Part shown: piece after piece, positions 1 to 8,580 of the stretch
How the letters are laid out: every line of letters begins with the position of its first letter
Position numbering within the stretch: the first letter of the stretch is position 1
Assembly (NCBI RefSeq): GCF_001718835.1
Contig: NZ_CP013444.1
Span: forward strand, 2,852,001 to 2,916,000
Source of the DNA: Burkholderia cepacia
Lineage (GTDB): Bacteria; Pseudomonadota; Gammaproteobacteria; Burkholderiales; Burkholderiaceae
Direction of reading: 5' to 3'
DNA: 64,000 nt
Notes under the pieces: generated by a model
What the model was told of the DNA's origin: nothing
What the model saw: the letters and a program-made list of their open reading frames with translations, nothing else
Database searches by the model: none
Made by a program: the position numbers and the translations under genes

Positions 1-2
1 TG

Positions 3-449
3 CAAAACCCGAGTTCGGGCACGCAGACGTCGCTGATGGCGACGCTGTTCGGGCAACTGACGATCGCGTCGTTCTGGATGCTCGGCGGCATGACGTTCCT
101 GCTCGGTGCGCTGTACGAATCGTATGCGTGGTGGCCGCTCGGGTCGTTCGACCCGGTTCCCGCGCCGCTGCTCGAACTGTTCGCGCAAGCGCGGATCGAC
201 ATGCTGATGAACATGGTCGCGCGGATCGCGACGCCGATGATGGCGATGCTGCTGCTCGTCGACCTGGGCCTCGCGTTCGTCTCGCGATCGGCGCAGAAGC
301 TCGACCTGATGTCGGTCAGCCAGCCGCTCAAGGGCGCGATCGCGGTGCTGATCGTCGCGGTGCTGGCGGGGAGTTTCGTCAGCGAGATGCGCGGGCAGAT
401 TTCGCTGGCGGGACTCGCGCAGCAGGTTAAACAGCTTGCCGGTCATTAG
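3..449 (+). CDS. sctT: Type III secretion export apparatus protein SctT (C-terminal part)
   Basis: The reading frame is open from the window edge, so the start lies outside; 148 residues are visible. It matches the end of the SctT/YscT/HrcT (FliR-SpaR) family, an inner-membrane component of the T3SS export gate. The visible part has three hydrophobic segments: after the SGTQTSLMATLFG stretch, around MPMMAMLLLVDLGLAFV-like residues, and near the end (AIAVLIVAVLAGSF). The motif with a conserved acidic/leucine-rich DLGLAFVSR stretch is typical of the family. A T3SS operon therefore reads into the window from the left, and the next gene starts 58 bases downstream on the same strand. The family is clear; the exact T3SS class cannot be told from this fragment. 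Confidence 0.85.
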   Translation, partial: QNPSSGTQTSLMATLFGQLTIASFWMLGGMTFLLGALYESYAWWPLGSFDPVPAPLLELFAQARIDMLMNMVARIATPMMAMLLLVDLGLAFVSRSAQKLDLMSVSQPLKGAIAVLIVAVLAGSFVSEMRGQISLAGLAQQVKQLAGH

Positions 450-507
450 CGGGCATCGTCGTTCATGTCGTTTTGCCCGTACTCATCCACTCAGGAGGCA
501 CGTCGTC

Positions 508-2241
508 ATGTTGAGATCCGTTCAGCAGTCAACGCAGTCGTCCACCGTCGCCGATCCGGATCGGAACGCGTCGGACCCCTCGTCGAGCCGGCCGCCTCAG
601 CGGCCGACGCGCCCGCTCGGCGTGTTTTCGCACGGCCAGTTGCGCAGTCGCCACGCGCCCGCCTCGGCCCATCAGACCCGCAACGACGAACCGCCGCAGT
701 TGCCGCCGCTGGCGTTCGGCGGCCTGATCGGCGAGCCGGCGCATACGCAACTGCCAGGAGAAACGCCCGGCTCGCACGGCACTACGTCGCCGACGAACGA
801 ACGTGCGCAGCCTCCGCTCGCCGCGGCGGACATCATCGAACCGGTCGAGCCTCCTCCTCCGCCAGCGACACCGACCGCGCCCCCGCAGACCGACCCGCCA
901 CTGCAGCCGGCCACGAACGCGTTCCACGCACCGAACCCCGGGCACCAGCCCGGCCAGGCCTACGACCGCAGCAAGCCGGGCTTCACGCTCGTCGAGGCGA
1001 ACGGCATCCGCCCGCTCGCGCCGCTGCTCAGCGCCATCGCCGCCAACCAGCACGGCGCGGCCGCAACCGGCCTCGCGATCGGCGGGCTCGGGGCAGGCCT
1101 CGCGCACGAGACCGCCGGCGCCAGCATGAACGGCCATGCGCTGTTCGCGTCGTGGCGCAAGCGGCAGCGCTACGACCGGCAGTTGTCGGCGATGCGCGAG
1201 CACGACGTTGCGGCGTTCCGCAACGCCGCTATCGACAGCGATGCGCGCCGGCTCGACCGGCTGATTCTCGGGCGCGATCGCAACGGCAAGCTCGACTACA
1301 ACGTCGACAAGGTGATGAAGCTCGCGGCAAACGACGATCCGCTGCTCGCGGCCGAAAGCGCGCATGCGAAGGACGTGCTGCTGACGCTGTACATTCGCCA
1401 CGAAGTCGCCGGCAAGCGGATGAGCCGCGCCGCCTACGAGCTCGGGCGCAACGCGCTCGGCATCGCGTCGGGTGCGGCGCTGGTCGCCGGCACGCACGGG
1501 CTCGCGGTCGCGCCGGCGAGCGCGGGCGCCGTCGCGGCAAAACAGACGGGCTTCGCGCTCGCGCTGGCGAACGCGCTCGACATCGGCAAGGGCGTGCGCG
1601 GCCTGAAGCAGCGGATGCGCAACGACAAGGCGCGCGAGATCGACCGCAACGCGTTGCGAGGCCGCATGATGCTCAATGTGAGCGTCATCGACGACGAAAC
1701 GCCCGACGAGGTGATCAAGGGCATCCATGCGGTGCTGAAGGACAACGGCCGGATCGAGGCCAATCAGAAAAGGTTCCGCACGTTCTTTCCGGGACGCTGG
1801 ATCAACGAGAAGAAATCGACGGCGAACAAGAACGAGATGGCCGACCTGACGGCCAAGCACGCGATGACGATCGTCGACCGCAGCATCGATCGCTTCGCCG
1901 GTGCCGGCCCTGCGAAGCTGCATGCGTTTTATGCGGGCATTCATGTGAAGAACGCGTCGACGTCGCAGAAGCAGCGCGCGCTGCGCGACGCGATCGACAA
2001 CGATGCCGACCTCGTCGACGCGCTCAACCTGATGCGCGATCTCGGCATGCGCGACGGCGAGGCGCGCGTTGCAATCGAAAGCCTGATCGTGCGGCGGATC
2101 GAGATCGGTCTCGCGAACGATGCGGCGACGTCGCGCGCCCGCGCGACGGACGCGGGCCGGAAGTACGCGGAAGAGGCCGCGTCGGGCGAACGCGCGCCCG
2201 ACGACGTCACGGCAATGCGCACGGTGCTGCAGCGACGGTGA
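508..2241 (+). CDS. Proline-rich T3SS-linked protein, candidate effector or translocator
   Basis: This is a 577-residue protein of no family I recognise. I start it at the ATG at 508 because CAGGAGG lies 10 bases upstream; the frame is open to 436 but has no ribosome site there. Residues 1-150 are Ser/Pro/Gln-rich and disordered, as in secreted T3SS substrates, with a PPPPP-type run near residue 120. The rest is helical, with two Gly/Ala-rich hydrophobic stretches at about residues 185-215 and 325-355 and a basic, charged second half. It lies 58 bases after sctT on the same strand and is probably cotranscribed with it. Context and composition suggest a secreted T3SS substrate (effector, translocator or regulator). 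That is inference, and no catalytic motif is visible. Confidence 0.6.
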   Translation: MLRSVQQSTQSSTVADPDRNASDPSSSRPPQRPTRPLGVFSHGQLRSRHAPASAHQTRNDEPPQLPPLAFGGLIGEPAHTQLPGETPGSHGTTSPTNERAQPPLAAADIIEPVEPPPPPATPTAPPQTDPPLQPATNAFHAPNPGHQPGQAYDRSKPGFTLVEANGIRPLAPLLSAIAANQHGAAATGLAIGGLGAGLAHETAGASMNGHALFASWRKRQRYDRQLSAMREHDVAAFRNAAIDSDARRLDRLILGRDRNGKLDYNVDKVMKLAANDDPLLAAESAHAKDVLLTLYIRHEVAGKRMSRAAYELGRNALGIASGAALVAGTHGLAVAPASAGAVAAKQTGFALALANALDIGKGVRGLKQRMRNDKAREIDRNALRGRMMLNVSVIDDETPDEVIKGIHAVLKDNGRIEANQKRFRTFFPGRWINEKKSTANKNEMADLTAKHAMTIVDRSIDRFAGAGPAKLHAFYAGIHVKNASTSQKQRALRDAIDNDADLVDALNLMRDLGMRDGEARVAIESLIVRRIEIGLANDAATSRARATDAGRKYAEEAASGERAPDDVTAMRTVLQRR

Positions 2242-2351
2242 GCGACGCGCAACGCTCGAGGCGGACACGATCCGCCTCGCCGGAGGAATTGCGGAGTACC
2301 ACAGCGCCATCGTGCCACCCGTCGCGCATCAGCGGTTGCAACAACACGCGT

Positions 2352-3356
2352 TCATTCGGACCGCTCGAACTTGTACTTCTTGCGACGTTCGGCCGCGCCC
2401 GTCGATTCGTCGACGGTCGTGCGCCGATGGCCGTACCCGTATTCCTCGAGATCCCCTTCGGAATCGCTGCCCGATGCATAGCGCTGCATGTTGGTTCCCC
2501 TCACCGCGTTGCCGGATTCGAGTCCATAGATGCGATTGTGCGTCGACGGTTGCGGATAGACATTGGGATGCGGCGTTGTGATGCTCACGCTCACGTCGTG
2601 GCGGCCCATCCGCTCGGGCATGCGCAACGTATCGTTCACGAGGCGCTGCGTCGAATAACCGGGCGTGCCCTGCGGCACCCGCGGCATCTGGAAGTGCAGG
2701 TTCGAATTCGGCGGAACCTGCGACAATCGCTGCGCGGCTTCGGCCTGGCTGAGGTCGACGCCGTGCAGGATCGGCACGCCGAGCGCGGCCAGGTCGCGCT
2801 CATTCTGCCGGTATTGCGCGTAATGAGGGCGATTCTCATCGGTTTCGTACGTCGTGACGGCCATCCGGTTCGCGAGCGACGGATCGCGGCGCTGGCGCGC
2901 CACCGCCGCAGAAAGGTCGCCTTCGGACAGGTACACTTGATCGCGACCGCGCAGGTTGTCCTCGGGCCTGCGCATCTGGCCCGGCGGATGCATCAAGCCG
3001 ACAGTCGGCCGATAGCCGTGGATATGCGACTCCGCCACTTCGACCTGCCGGCCGCCGACCTGGAACACGTGGCGCCCGTCATTCTGCGACGGACCGATGT
3101 ACCGGCCAACGTCGTGGCCGCTGCCCGGAGACAGATTCAAGTGGAAATCGCGGCCCACGTCGTGACGGTGCGGCCGCACGCCGCCCGCCGAAGTGGGCAC
3201 GCGTTGCCGCGCGGGTTGCAGATGCTCCGTGAGCGTCGACGTCTGGCGCGAGTTGCGGCTGGACCCCGCCCGCGATGTCGATTGCTCGTCGGAAGACGAG
3301 TCGTGGTTGTCGTAATTGCCGCCGACAGAATGACCGGAAATGCGTGATGCAGGCAT
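2352..3356 (-). CDS. T3SS effector candidate with BMT5/DUF2431-like Rossmann domain
   Basis: This is a 334-residue protein. The ATG at 3356 is preceded by GGAGAGGAGG; the longer frame to 3407 would start inside the predicted -10 box. Residues 1-115 are Ser/His/Gly-rich and disordered, like a secretion leader. Residues about 150-285 resemble the Rossmann-like fold of the BMT5/DUF2431 family (eukaryotic 25S rRNA uridine N3-methyltransferase and relatives). A YLSEGDLSAAVA segment takes the place of the VGDGDFSFS loop, followed by VTTYET, then LAALGVPILHGVDLS, then a F-x-MPRVPQG stretch in place of FNFPHVG. The C-terminus is charged and basic. It converges on the T3SS-linked gene and has a hrpII box upstream (3443-3466). 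The effector role and fold are inferred by motif matching. Confidence 0.6.
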   Translation of the reverse strand: MPASRISGHSVGGNYDNHDSSSDEQSTSRAGSSRNSRQTSTLTEHLQPARQRVPTSAGGVRPHRHDVGRDFHLNLSPGSGHDVGRYIGPSQNDGRHVFQVGGRQVEVAESHIHGYRPTVGLMHPPGQMRRPEDNLRGRDQVYLSEGDLSAAVARQRRDPSLANRMAVTTYETDENRPHYAQYRQNERDLAALGVPILHGVDLSQAEAAQRLSQVPPNSNLHFQMPRVPQGTPGYSTQRLVNDTLRMPERMGRHDVSVSITTPHPNVYPQPSTHNRIYGLESGNAVRGTNMQRYASGSDSEGDLEEYGYGHRRTTVDESTGAAERRKKYKFERSE

Positions 3357-3405
3357 GGCAATGCCTCCTCTCCAAGTGAGTTGATCGAACCGATACGGCA
3401 CGCTC

Positions 3406-3466
3406 ACTCTAGAGGGGCAAGTCCGTTACGCGACGAAAAAGGCGAAGACGGGTACGGCGCGGCGAA
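3406..3466 (-). promoter_or_regulatory. hrpII box and -10 element upstream of the effector candidate
   Basis: On the minus strand TTCG occurs at 3463-3466 and again at 3443-3446, separated by exactly 16 bases. A TAGAGT hexamer (matching YANNRT) lies 31 bases further on at 3406-3411. This spacing is that of HrpB-activated hrpII promoters known from Ralstonia and from Burkholderia T3SS regulons. Transcription would begin just upstream of the ATG at 3356. The sequence pattern is directly visible; activation by an HrpB-type regulator is inferred. Confidence 0.65.
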
Positions 3467-3846
3467 TCGCTGATTCTCGTAACGCGCCTGAACCTTGTCG
3501 GGATCGGCATGCTGCGATCGGAGCCGAAGCAGAGATCACTCATGATGCCGTCCTCGTCGACTGACGCATGGAGGTGAAAGCGGAATTCCACCCTTGAAAA
3601 TCCTCAGTCAATTGCCGTCATCGCGGGCAAGCGGCGCTCGGCCGGAGGGCATCGTGGAATTCGGTACCGAATCGCCACGCTCGATCTTGAAGTTTTCGAT
3701 CAGGGAAACTAAATTACACCTGCTCAGGCAGTACGCCTTCCGTTGAGGGTCGCATAGTTCGTGTTTCGATTTGTTTGCTCGCGGCATGGCAAGCGAACTG
3801 GAGCGCGCAAGCCCATTTCCTTCCTTGCTGCGTCGGAGGAAAAACG
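3467..3846. other. Intergenic region, no gene recognised
   Basis: This AT-richer stretch lies between the effector promoter and the small ORF at 3847. The overlapping minus-strand frames here (3409-3591, 3608-3910, 3724-4206) have no convincing ribosome sites, overlap each other, and match no family I know. I see no repeat or clear terminator. Confidence 0.4.
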
Positions 3847-4029
3847 ATGGGCAACTTCCATTTGCGTTCGAATCTGTCCGCCCTGTTCGAGCGTTTCCAT
3901 CGCAAGACAACCCAGGTCTCCCGCCAGGTCCGGCCGACGATGGCGCGCGCCTGTCACACGCTCGCCGAGCGCGCTGCCGGCGCCTGGTCGACGGTTCGGC
4001 GCGAAACAGCGCGGATGCGTCGACATTGA
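3847..4029 (+). CDS. Small basic protein, 60 residues
   Basis: GGAGG sits 7 bases before the ATG at 3847, an excellent ribosome site. The product is an Arg/His/Ala-rich helical 60-residue protein starting MGNFHLRSNLSALFERF. It has no cysteine pair, no membrane segment and no family I recognise. It lies 57 bases upstream of a four-helix membrane protein gene on the same strand and may share its transcript. The ribosome site is the main evidence that it is a real gene. Confidence 0.45.
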   Translation: MGNFHLRSNLSALFERFHRKTTQVSRQVRPTMARACHTLAERAAGAWSTVRRETARMRRH

Positions 4030-4086
4030 TCGGACGGATTGATCGAGAGGCAGGATCGCTGGTGTGCAGTTTTCAAGGAGGTCGTC

Positions 4087-4611
4087 ATGGAACTTCACAT
4101 GCATTCGCATCATTTCGCGCGACGCATGCCGGACTGGCGCGCAGCCATAATCGGCGGGTGCGTGGCAGGCGTGGTTTTTCTCGCGATTGAAATGCTTGCC
4201 ATGCAAGTGGCGGGGCGAAGCCTGTGGGACGCGCCAAGAATGATCGCGGCAATCGTCACCGGGCGGAATACGCTAGCGCATCCCGCCATGTTCGAACCGG
4301 ACGTCATGCTAGTGGCGCTGGTGGTTGATTTCGCGCTGTCCATCCTCTTCGCCGTGATCCTCGCGGTGATCATCGCACCGTTCAGCCTGGATTCCAGCGT
4401 CGGGATGGCTTCGCTGGTGGGAGCCGTCTTTGGCGCCACGCTGTACGTGATCAACTTCTACGGGATGACGCGGTGGTTCCCCTGGTTTGCCGACGCCCGA
4501 AACTGGGCAAGCCTCTTCAGTCATGTCGTGTTCGGGCTAGTTGCGTCCGACACCTACCTGCAGCTGGAAGGAAAGAAGACGGGCACGGACGCAACGGATC
4601 GCGCGGCGTGA
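4087..4611 (+). CDS. Four-helix inner-membrane protein, unknown function
   Basis: This is a 174-residue protein starting at the ATG at 4087, with AAGGAGG six bases upstream. Four hydrophobic segments are visible at about residues 20-42, 72-100, 108-130 and 138-155. There is a His-rich cytoplasmic start (HMHSHH) and a charged tail. Homologues in Burkholderia and Ralstonia are, as far as I recall, sometimes labelled sodium:proline symporter, but the protein is far too short for that and has no SSS signature, so the label should not be trusted. Function unknown. Confidence 0.7.
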   Translation: MELHMHSHHFARRMPDWRAAIIGGCVAGVVFLAIEMLAMQVAGRSLWDAPRMIAAIVTGRNTLAHPAMFEPDVMLVALVVDFALSILFAVILAVIIAPFSLDSSVGMASLVGAVFGATLYVINFYGMTRWFPWFADARNWASLFSHVVFGLVASDTYLQLEGKKTGTDATDRAA

Positions 4612-4852
4612 GGTGAAAGCAGTCGATAACCCATCAACGAGGCCGGACTTCTCGCAGGATGCGCATCGGCCCACTGCGGCAGCATGCTGCGGTGGCAGCT
4701 TCCCCGATCGGAGACCGGCCTCTCCTTGAGCCGCCCGGGAACGGCGCGCAGACTTGCGGCAGTTCAGGGCGGCGCTTGCCGAGCACGCCGAAGCGGAGCG
4801 CGAAAGGTCGGCACGGTGCTCTTTCTGCAGAAATTTCCCCTGCATGCGTCGC

Positions 4853-5338
4853 TCACTGCGCGCCGCGATGCTCCCACGTCCCTTCGACATCGATCACCGT
4901 GCGCACCGAGTTCGCGAGAAAGCACGCTTCGTGCGCGGCGTGATGCAGCGCCGTCACCTCGTCGTCCGTCGGCGCGCGCTCGCCGCCGAACGTCACGGCC
5001 GGCTTCAGCACGACGCGCGTCACCACCTCCTTGCCCGCGTCGTTCTTCGCCATCGTGCCTTCCGCCGCGTCGCGATAGCGCAGGACGACGAAGCGCCGCT
5101 GCGCGGCGATCGACAGAAACCACAGCATGTGACAGCTCGACAGCGCCGCGACGTACGCCTCCTCGGGATCGACCGCGGCGGGGTCCGAGAACGGCGTCCG
5201 CACCACATGCGGCGAGCTCGACGCGGGCACCGTCACGCCGCCGTCGAAACGCCATTCGTGCCGGCGGCTGTAGCGGTTGTCGGTGAACTTCTCGTCCGGT
5301 CCCGCCTGCCATTCGACTTCTGCGAAATACGTGGACAT
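4853..5338 (-). CDS. OsmC family peroxiredoxin-like protein
   Basis: This 161-residue protein has the OsmC/Ohr fold. The two redox cysteines are at about residues 69 (in ALSSCHMLWFL) and 139 (in HEACFLANS), the positions of the peroxidatic and resolving cysteines in the family. An acidic-basic YSRRHEW segment sits near the start. Such proteins reduce organic hydroperoxides in the cytoplasm. The length is standard. The 2-hydroxyacid dehydrogenase gene ends 40 bases downstream of this gene's start, on the same strand, so the two could be one transcript. Confidence 0.85.
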   Translation of the reverse strand: MSTYFAEVEWQAGPDEKFTDNRYSRRHEWRFDGGVTVPASSSPHVVRTPFSDPAAVDPEEAYVAALSSCHMLWFLSIAAQRRFVVLRYRDAAEGTMAKNDAGKEVVTRVVLKPAVTFGGERAPTDDEVTALHHAAHEACFLANSVRTVIDVEGTWEHRGAQ

Positions 5339-5378
5339 CGTGGTTCCTTCGTTGACCGAAAAAGCGTTCCCGTTCAGA

Positions 5379-6311
5379 TCAGAGCGGCGTCAGCACGGGC
5401 TCGCCGGCGAAATGCCGCGCCGCGTTGTCGAGAAACTGCTGCACCGAGCGATCGAGTGCCTCCGGCGACCAGCCGCCCATGTGCGGCGTCAGCACGACGC
5501 TGTCGAGATCCGTCAGCACGCGCGGCGGTTCCGGTTCCCCTTCGTACACGTCGAGCCCCGCGCCCGCGATGCGCCCTTCGCGCAACGCGTCTGCCAAAGC
5601 AGCGGTATCGACAACACTGCCGCGCGATACGTTGACGAGAAAGCCGCCGGGGCCGAGCGCGTCGAGCACAGTGCGGTCGATCAAATGCCGCGTGCCCGCG
5701 CCGCCCGGCGTCGCGACGATCAGGAAATCGGCCCACTGCGCGAGCGCGTCGACGCGATCGAAATAGCGATACGGCGCGCCGTCCTTCGGCGCGCGGTTGT
5801 GATACCCGATCTCGATGTCGAAGCCGGCTGCGCGACGCGCGCACTTCTCGCCGATCTTGCCGAGCCCGACGATGCCGAGCTTCTTGCCCGACACGTTCGG
5901 CGGCATCGGCAGCCCGTCGCGCCAGATGCCCGCACGGGTCGCGTCGTCGAGCTGCACGATCCTGCGCACGGCCGCGAGCAGTAGCGCGAACGCGTGATCG
6001 GCCACGCAATCGTCGTTGGTGCCGGCGCCCGTCACGACCGTGACGCCGCGCGCCTTCGCATGCGCGACGTCGATGTGCTCGTAGCCCGCGCCGAGCGAGC
6101 CGACCAGGGTCAATGCAGGCATCCGGTCGATCTCGGCGCCGGTGAGCCCCGTGCTGCCGTTGGTCAGCACCGCGCGTATCGTGCCGCCGTATTCGGCGAT
6201 CGCGCGTTCGCGTGCGTCGCCGCTCGGCGCATCGTGCACGTCGAACGACGCGGCGATCTCGCGGTGCGCGTCGCCGCGCAATGCGATGAGAACCAGCAAC
6301 TCGGGCTTCAT
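5379..6311 (-). CDS. D-isomer-specific 2-hydroxyacid dehydrogenase (glyoxylate/hydroxypyruvate reductase type)
   Basis: This is a 310-residue NAD(P)-dependent dehydrogenase. The Rossmann motif GLGKIG is at residues 149-154. The catalytic triad is R230 (NVSRGS), E259 (DVYEGEP) and H277 (LTPHMGG), all intact. I chose the ATG at 6311 because it gives the usual family length; an upstream frame to 6386 adds an uncharacteristic basic leader. It probably reduces a 2-keto acid such as glyoxylate or hydroxypyruvate in the cytoplasm. The exact substrate cannot be read from sequence. Confidence 0.85.
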   Translation of the reverse strand: MKPELLVLIALRGDAHREIAASFDVHDAPSGDARERAIAEYGGTIRAVLTNGSTGLTGAEIDRMPALTLVGSLGAGYEHIDVAHAKARGVTVVTGAGTNDDCVADHAFALLLAAVRRIVQLDDATRAGIWRDGLPMPPNVSGKKLGIVGLGKIGEKCARRAAGFDIEIGYHNRAPKDGAPYRYFDRVDALAQWADFLIVATPGGAGTRHLIDRTVLDALGPGGFLVNVSRGSVVDTAALADALREGRIAGAGLDVYEGEPEPPRVLTDLDSVVLTPHMGGWSPEALDRSVQQFLDNAARHFAGEPVLTPL

Positions 6312-6478
6312 GATGGAATTCCGCATCGGCAGGGATGCGTGGCAGTGTATAGCAAGACGTCGGGCCATGCCCGGGATAACCCGCACGCGCAGCGGGTCGG
6401 GCGGTTTGCCAAAGCTGGCCCGGTCAAGTAAGTTTCGGCGTACGTCCCTTTCTCGTCATTCGCAGGAGGTTGGCCCCG

Positions 6479-7405
6479 ATGAAGCATGCCCTGCCCGCCC
6501 GGATCCTGGGCCTCGCGTTCGCCGCCGCCGCCCTTGCGGCGCCCGCGGTGCACGCCGCCGACGCCGTCGTGGTGTCGTCGAAGATCGACACCGAAGGCAA
6601 CCTGCTCGGCAACCTGATTTCGCAAGTGCTGAAGGCGCACGGCATCCCCGTCACCGAAAAGATCGCGCTCGGCACCACGCCGATCGTGCGCAAGGCGCTC
6701 ACGAGCGGCGAGATCGACATCTATCCCGAATACACGGGCAACGCCGCGTTCTTCTTCAACAAGGCCGACGATCCTCTGTGGAAGAACGCGAGCCAGGGCT
6801 ACGACGCCGCGAAGAAACTCGACTACGCGGCGAACCATCTCGTGTGGCTCGCCCCGGCGCCCGCGAACAACACGTGGGGCGTCGCGTTGCTCGCGCCCGT
6901 CGCGCAGTCGCAGCACCTGAAGACGTTCTCCGATTTCGGCAAGTGGGTCGCGGGCGGCGGCAAGGTGAAGCTCGCCGCGTCCGCCGAATTCGTGAACAGC
7001 GCGTCGGCGCTGCCGTCGTTCGAGAAAGCGTACGGCTTCAAGCTGAAGCCCGAGCAGCTCGTCGTGCTGTCGGGCGGCGATACGGCCGCGACGATCAAGG
7101 CCGCAGCGAACCAGACCGACGGCGTGAACGCGGCGATGGTGTACGGCACCGACGGCGGCATCGCGTCGAGCGGCCTCGCGGTGCTCGACGACGACAAGCA
7201 CGTGCAGCCCGTCTACGCGCCGGCACCCGTGATCCGCGAAGCCGTTCTGAAAGCGCACCCGCAGATCGCCGACTACCTGAAACCGGTGTTCGCGAGCCTC
7301 GACCTGAAGACGCTGCAGTCGCTGAACGCGCGCATCCAGATCAACGGCGAGCCGGCCGCCGGCGTCGCGAAAAGCTACCTGAAAGCGAAGGGCTTCGTGA
7401 AATGA
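6479..7405 (+). CDS. yehZ: Quaternary-amine ABC transporter, periplasmic binding protein (YehZ/OsmF type)
   Basis: This is a 308-residue precursor with a signal peptide ending at about residue 23 (VHAADA) and the OpuAC substrate-binding domain after it. The ATG at 6479 has CAGGAGG 10 bases upstream; a TTG at 6470 is too close to that site. Motifs such as GEIDIYPEYTGNA are typical of glycine-betaine/choline binding proteins. It is the first gene of a four-gene operon in the order binding protein, permease, ATPase, permease, the same as E. coli yehZYXW. Its stop overlaps the next start (ATGA). The ligand is probably betaine or choline-like; YehZ relatives bind betaine weakly. Confidence 0.85.
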   Translation: MKHALPARILGLAFAAAALAAPAVHAADAVVVSSKIDTEGNLLGNLISQVLKAHGIPVTEKIALGTTPIVRKALTSGEIDIYPEYTGNAAFFFNKADDPLWKNASQGYDAAKKLDYAANHLVWLAPAPANNTWGVALLAPVAQSQHLKTFSDFGKWVAGGGKVKLAASAEFVNSASALPSFEKAYGFKLKPEQLVVLSGGDTAATIKAAANQTDGVNAAMVYGTDGGIASSGLAVLDDDKHVQPVYAPAPVIREAVLKAHPQIADYLKPVFASLDLKTLQSLNARIQINGEPAAGVAKSYLKAKGFVK

Positions 7406-8580
7406 CGGCGCGCGCGGCGGCACGCGCGCGACGCATCGCGATCGACAAGGTCGGCGTCCTCACCGGCGCGCTGACGATCGGCGCGGTGCTGTTCGCGCCG
7501 TTCGTCGTGCTGCGGCCGAACCGGATCGCGGCGGGCGCCGGCTTGCCGGTGTTCGGCTCGCTGCCGGCCGCGCAGGCCGCCGCGCTAGCCGCGCTGTGGA
7601 TCGTCGGCGCGCTGTGGGCGATGACGGCGAGCCGCCCCGCATCGCGCCTCGCCGCGGGCTGCGGCCTGCTCGCGACGCTCGGCTACGCGGCCGGCGCGGC
7701 CGCGGCGCACCTGGTTGCGCCGGAAGACGCGCTCGCGCGCGTGTCGCCCGACGCGGGCGTCTGGCTGCTGCTGTTCGCGTGGGCCGTGCTCGTCGCGGAC
7801 GCGCTCGCACGCCTCGCATTCGGGCCGTGGCGGCGCCTCGCCGCGCTCGCCGTCGCGATTGCCGCGATCTCGGTGCCGCTCGCGAGCGGCTGGTGGGACG
7901 GCCTCTCCGTGATGCGCGAATACGCGGTGCGCAGCGACGATTTCTGGCGCGAGGCCGTGCGGCACGTCGCGCTGGCCGGCGGCTCGGTCGCGGCCGCCTT
8001 CGTCGCGGGCGTGCCGCTCGGCATCGCCTGCGCGCGCATCGCGGCCGTGCGCGCGGCGCTGCTGCCGGTCCTCAATGTCGTGCAGACGATCCCCAGCATC
8101 GCGATGTACGGGCTGATGATGGCCCCGCTCGGCCTGCTCGCCGCACACGTGCCGCTCGCGGCTGCGCTCGGCATCCGCGGCATCGGCGTCGCGCCGGCCG
8201 TGCTCGCGCTGTTCCTGTATTCGCTGCTGCCGATCGCGTCGAGTGTCGTGGTCGGGCTCGGGCAAGTGCCGCCGCACGTGACCGAAGCCGCGCGTGCGAT
8301 GGGCATGACGCGCGCTCAGCGGCTGCTGCGCGTCGACCTCGTGCTCGCGCTGCCGGTGATCCTGAGCGGCGTGCGCATCGTGCTCGTGCAGAACATCGGG
8401 CTGACCGCGGTCGCCGCGCTGATCGGCGGCGGCGGGTTCGGCACCTTCATCTTCCAGGGGATCGGGCAATCGGCCGCCGATCTCGTGCTGCTCGGCGCGA
8501 TCCCGACGATCGCGCTCGCGCTGGTGGCCGCCGTCATATTCGAAGCCGCGACCACGCTCGCGAAGGGGCGTACAGGATGA
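7402..8580 (+). CDS. yehY: Quaternary-amine ABC transporter permease (YehY type)
   Basis: This is a 392-residue membrane protein. The N-terminal half carries about four extra hydrophobic helices (residues 15-170), as in YehY, and the C-terminal half is a BPD_transp_1 domain with the EAA loop near residue 293 (EAARAMGMTRAQRL). It starts at ATGA overlapping the binding-protein stop and ends at ATGA overlapping the ATPase start, so translation is coupled. It pairs with the smaller permease at 9542 to form the channel. Confidence 0.85.
   Translation: MTARAAARARRIAIDKVGVLTGALTIGAVLFAPFVVLRPNRIAAGAGLPVFGSLPAAQAAALAALWIVGALWAMTASRPASRLAAGCGLLATLGYAAGAAAAHLVAPEDALARVSPDAGVWLLLFAWAVLVADALARLAFGPWRRLAALAVAIAAISVPLASGWWDGLSVMREYAVRSDDFWREAVRHVALAGGSVAAAFVAGVPLGIACARIAAVRAALLPVLNVVQTIPSIAMYGLMMAPLGLLAAHVPLAAALGIRGIGVAPAVLALFLYSLLPIASSVVVGLGQVPPHVTEAARAMGMTRAQRLLRVDLVLALPVILSGVRIVLVQNIGLTAVAALIGGGGFGTFIFQGIGQSAADLVLLGAIPTIALALVAAVIFEAATTLAKGRTG

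Noticed and set aside
465..3347. A 960-codon plus-strand frame and a 593-codon minus-strand frame (529-2310)
   Set aside because: Both are Arg/Ala-rich shadow frames of the genes at 508-2241 and 2352-3356, with no family signature and no ribosome site.
3658..3768. Further TTCG pairs as hrpII boxes near the small ORF at 3847
   Set aside because: TTCG at 3660, 3695, 3758 and 3765 are not spaced by 16 bases.
3724..4206. A 160-codon minus-strand frame opposite the small ORF
   Set aside because: No ribosome site, overlaps two better-supported plus-strand genes and has unlikely composition.
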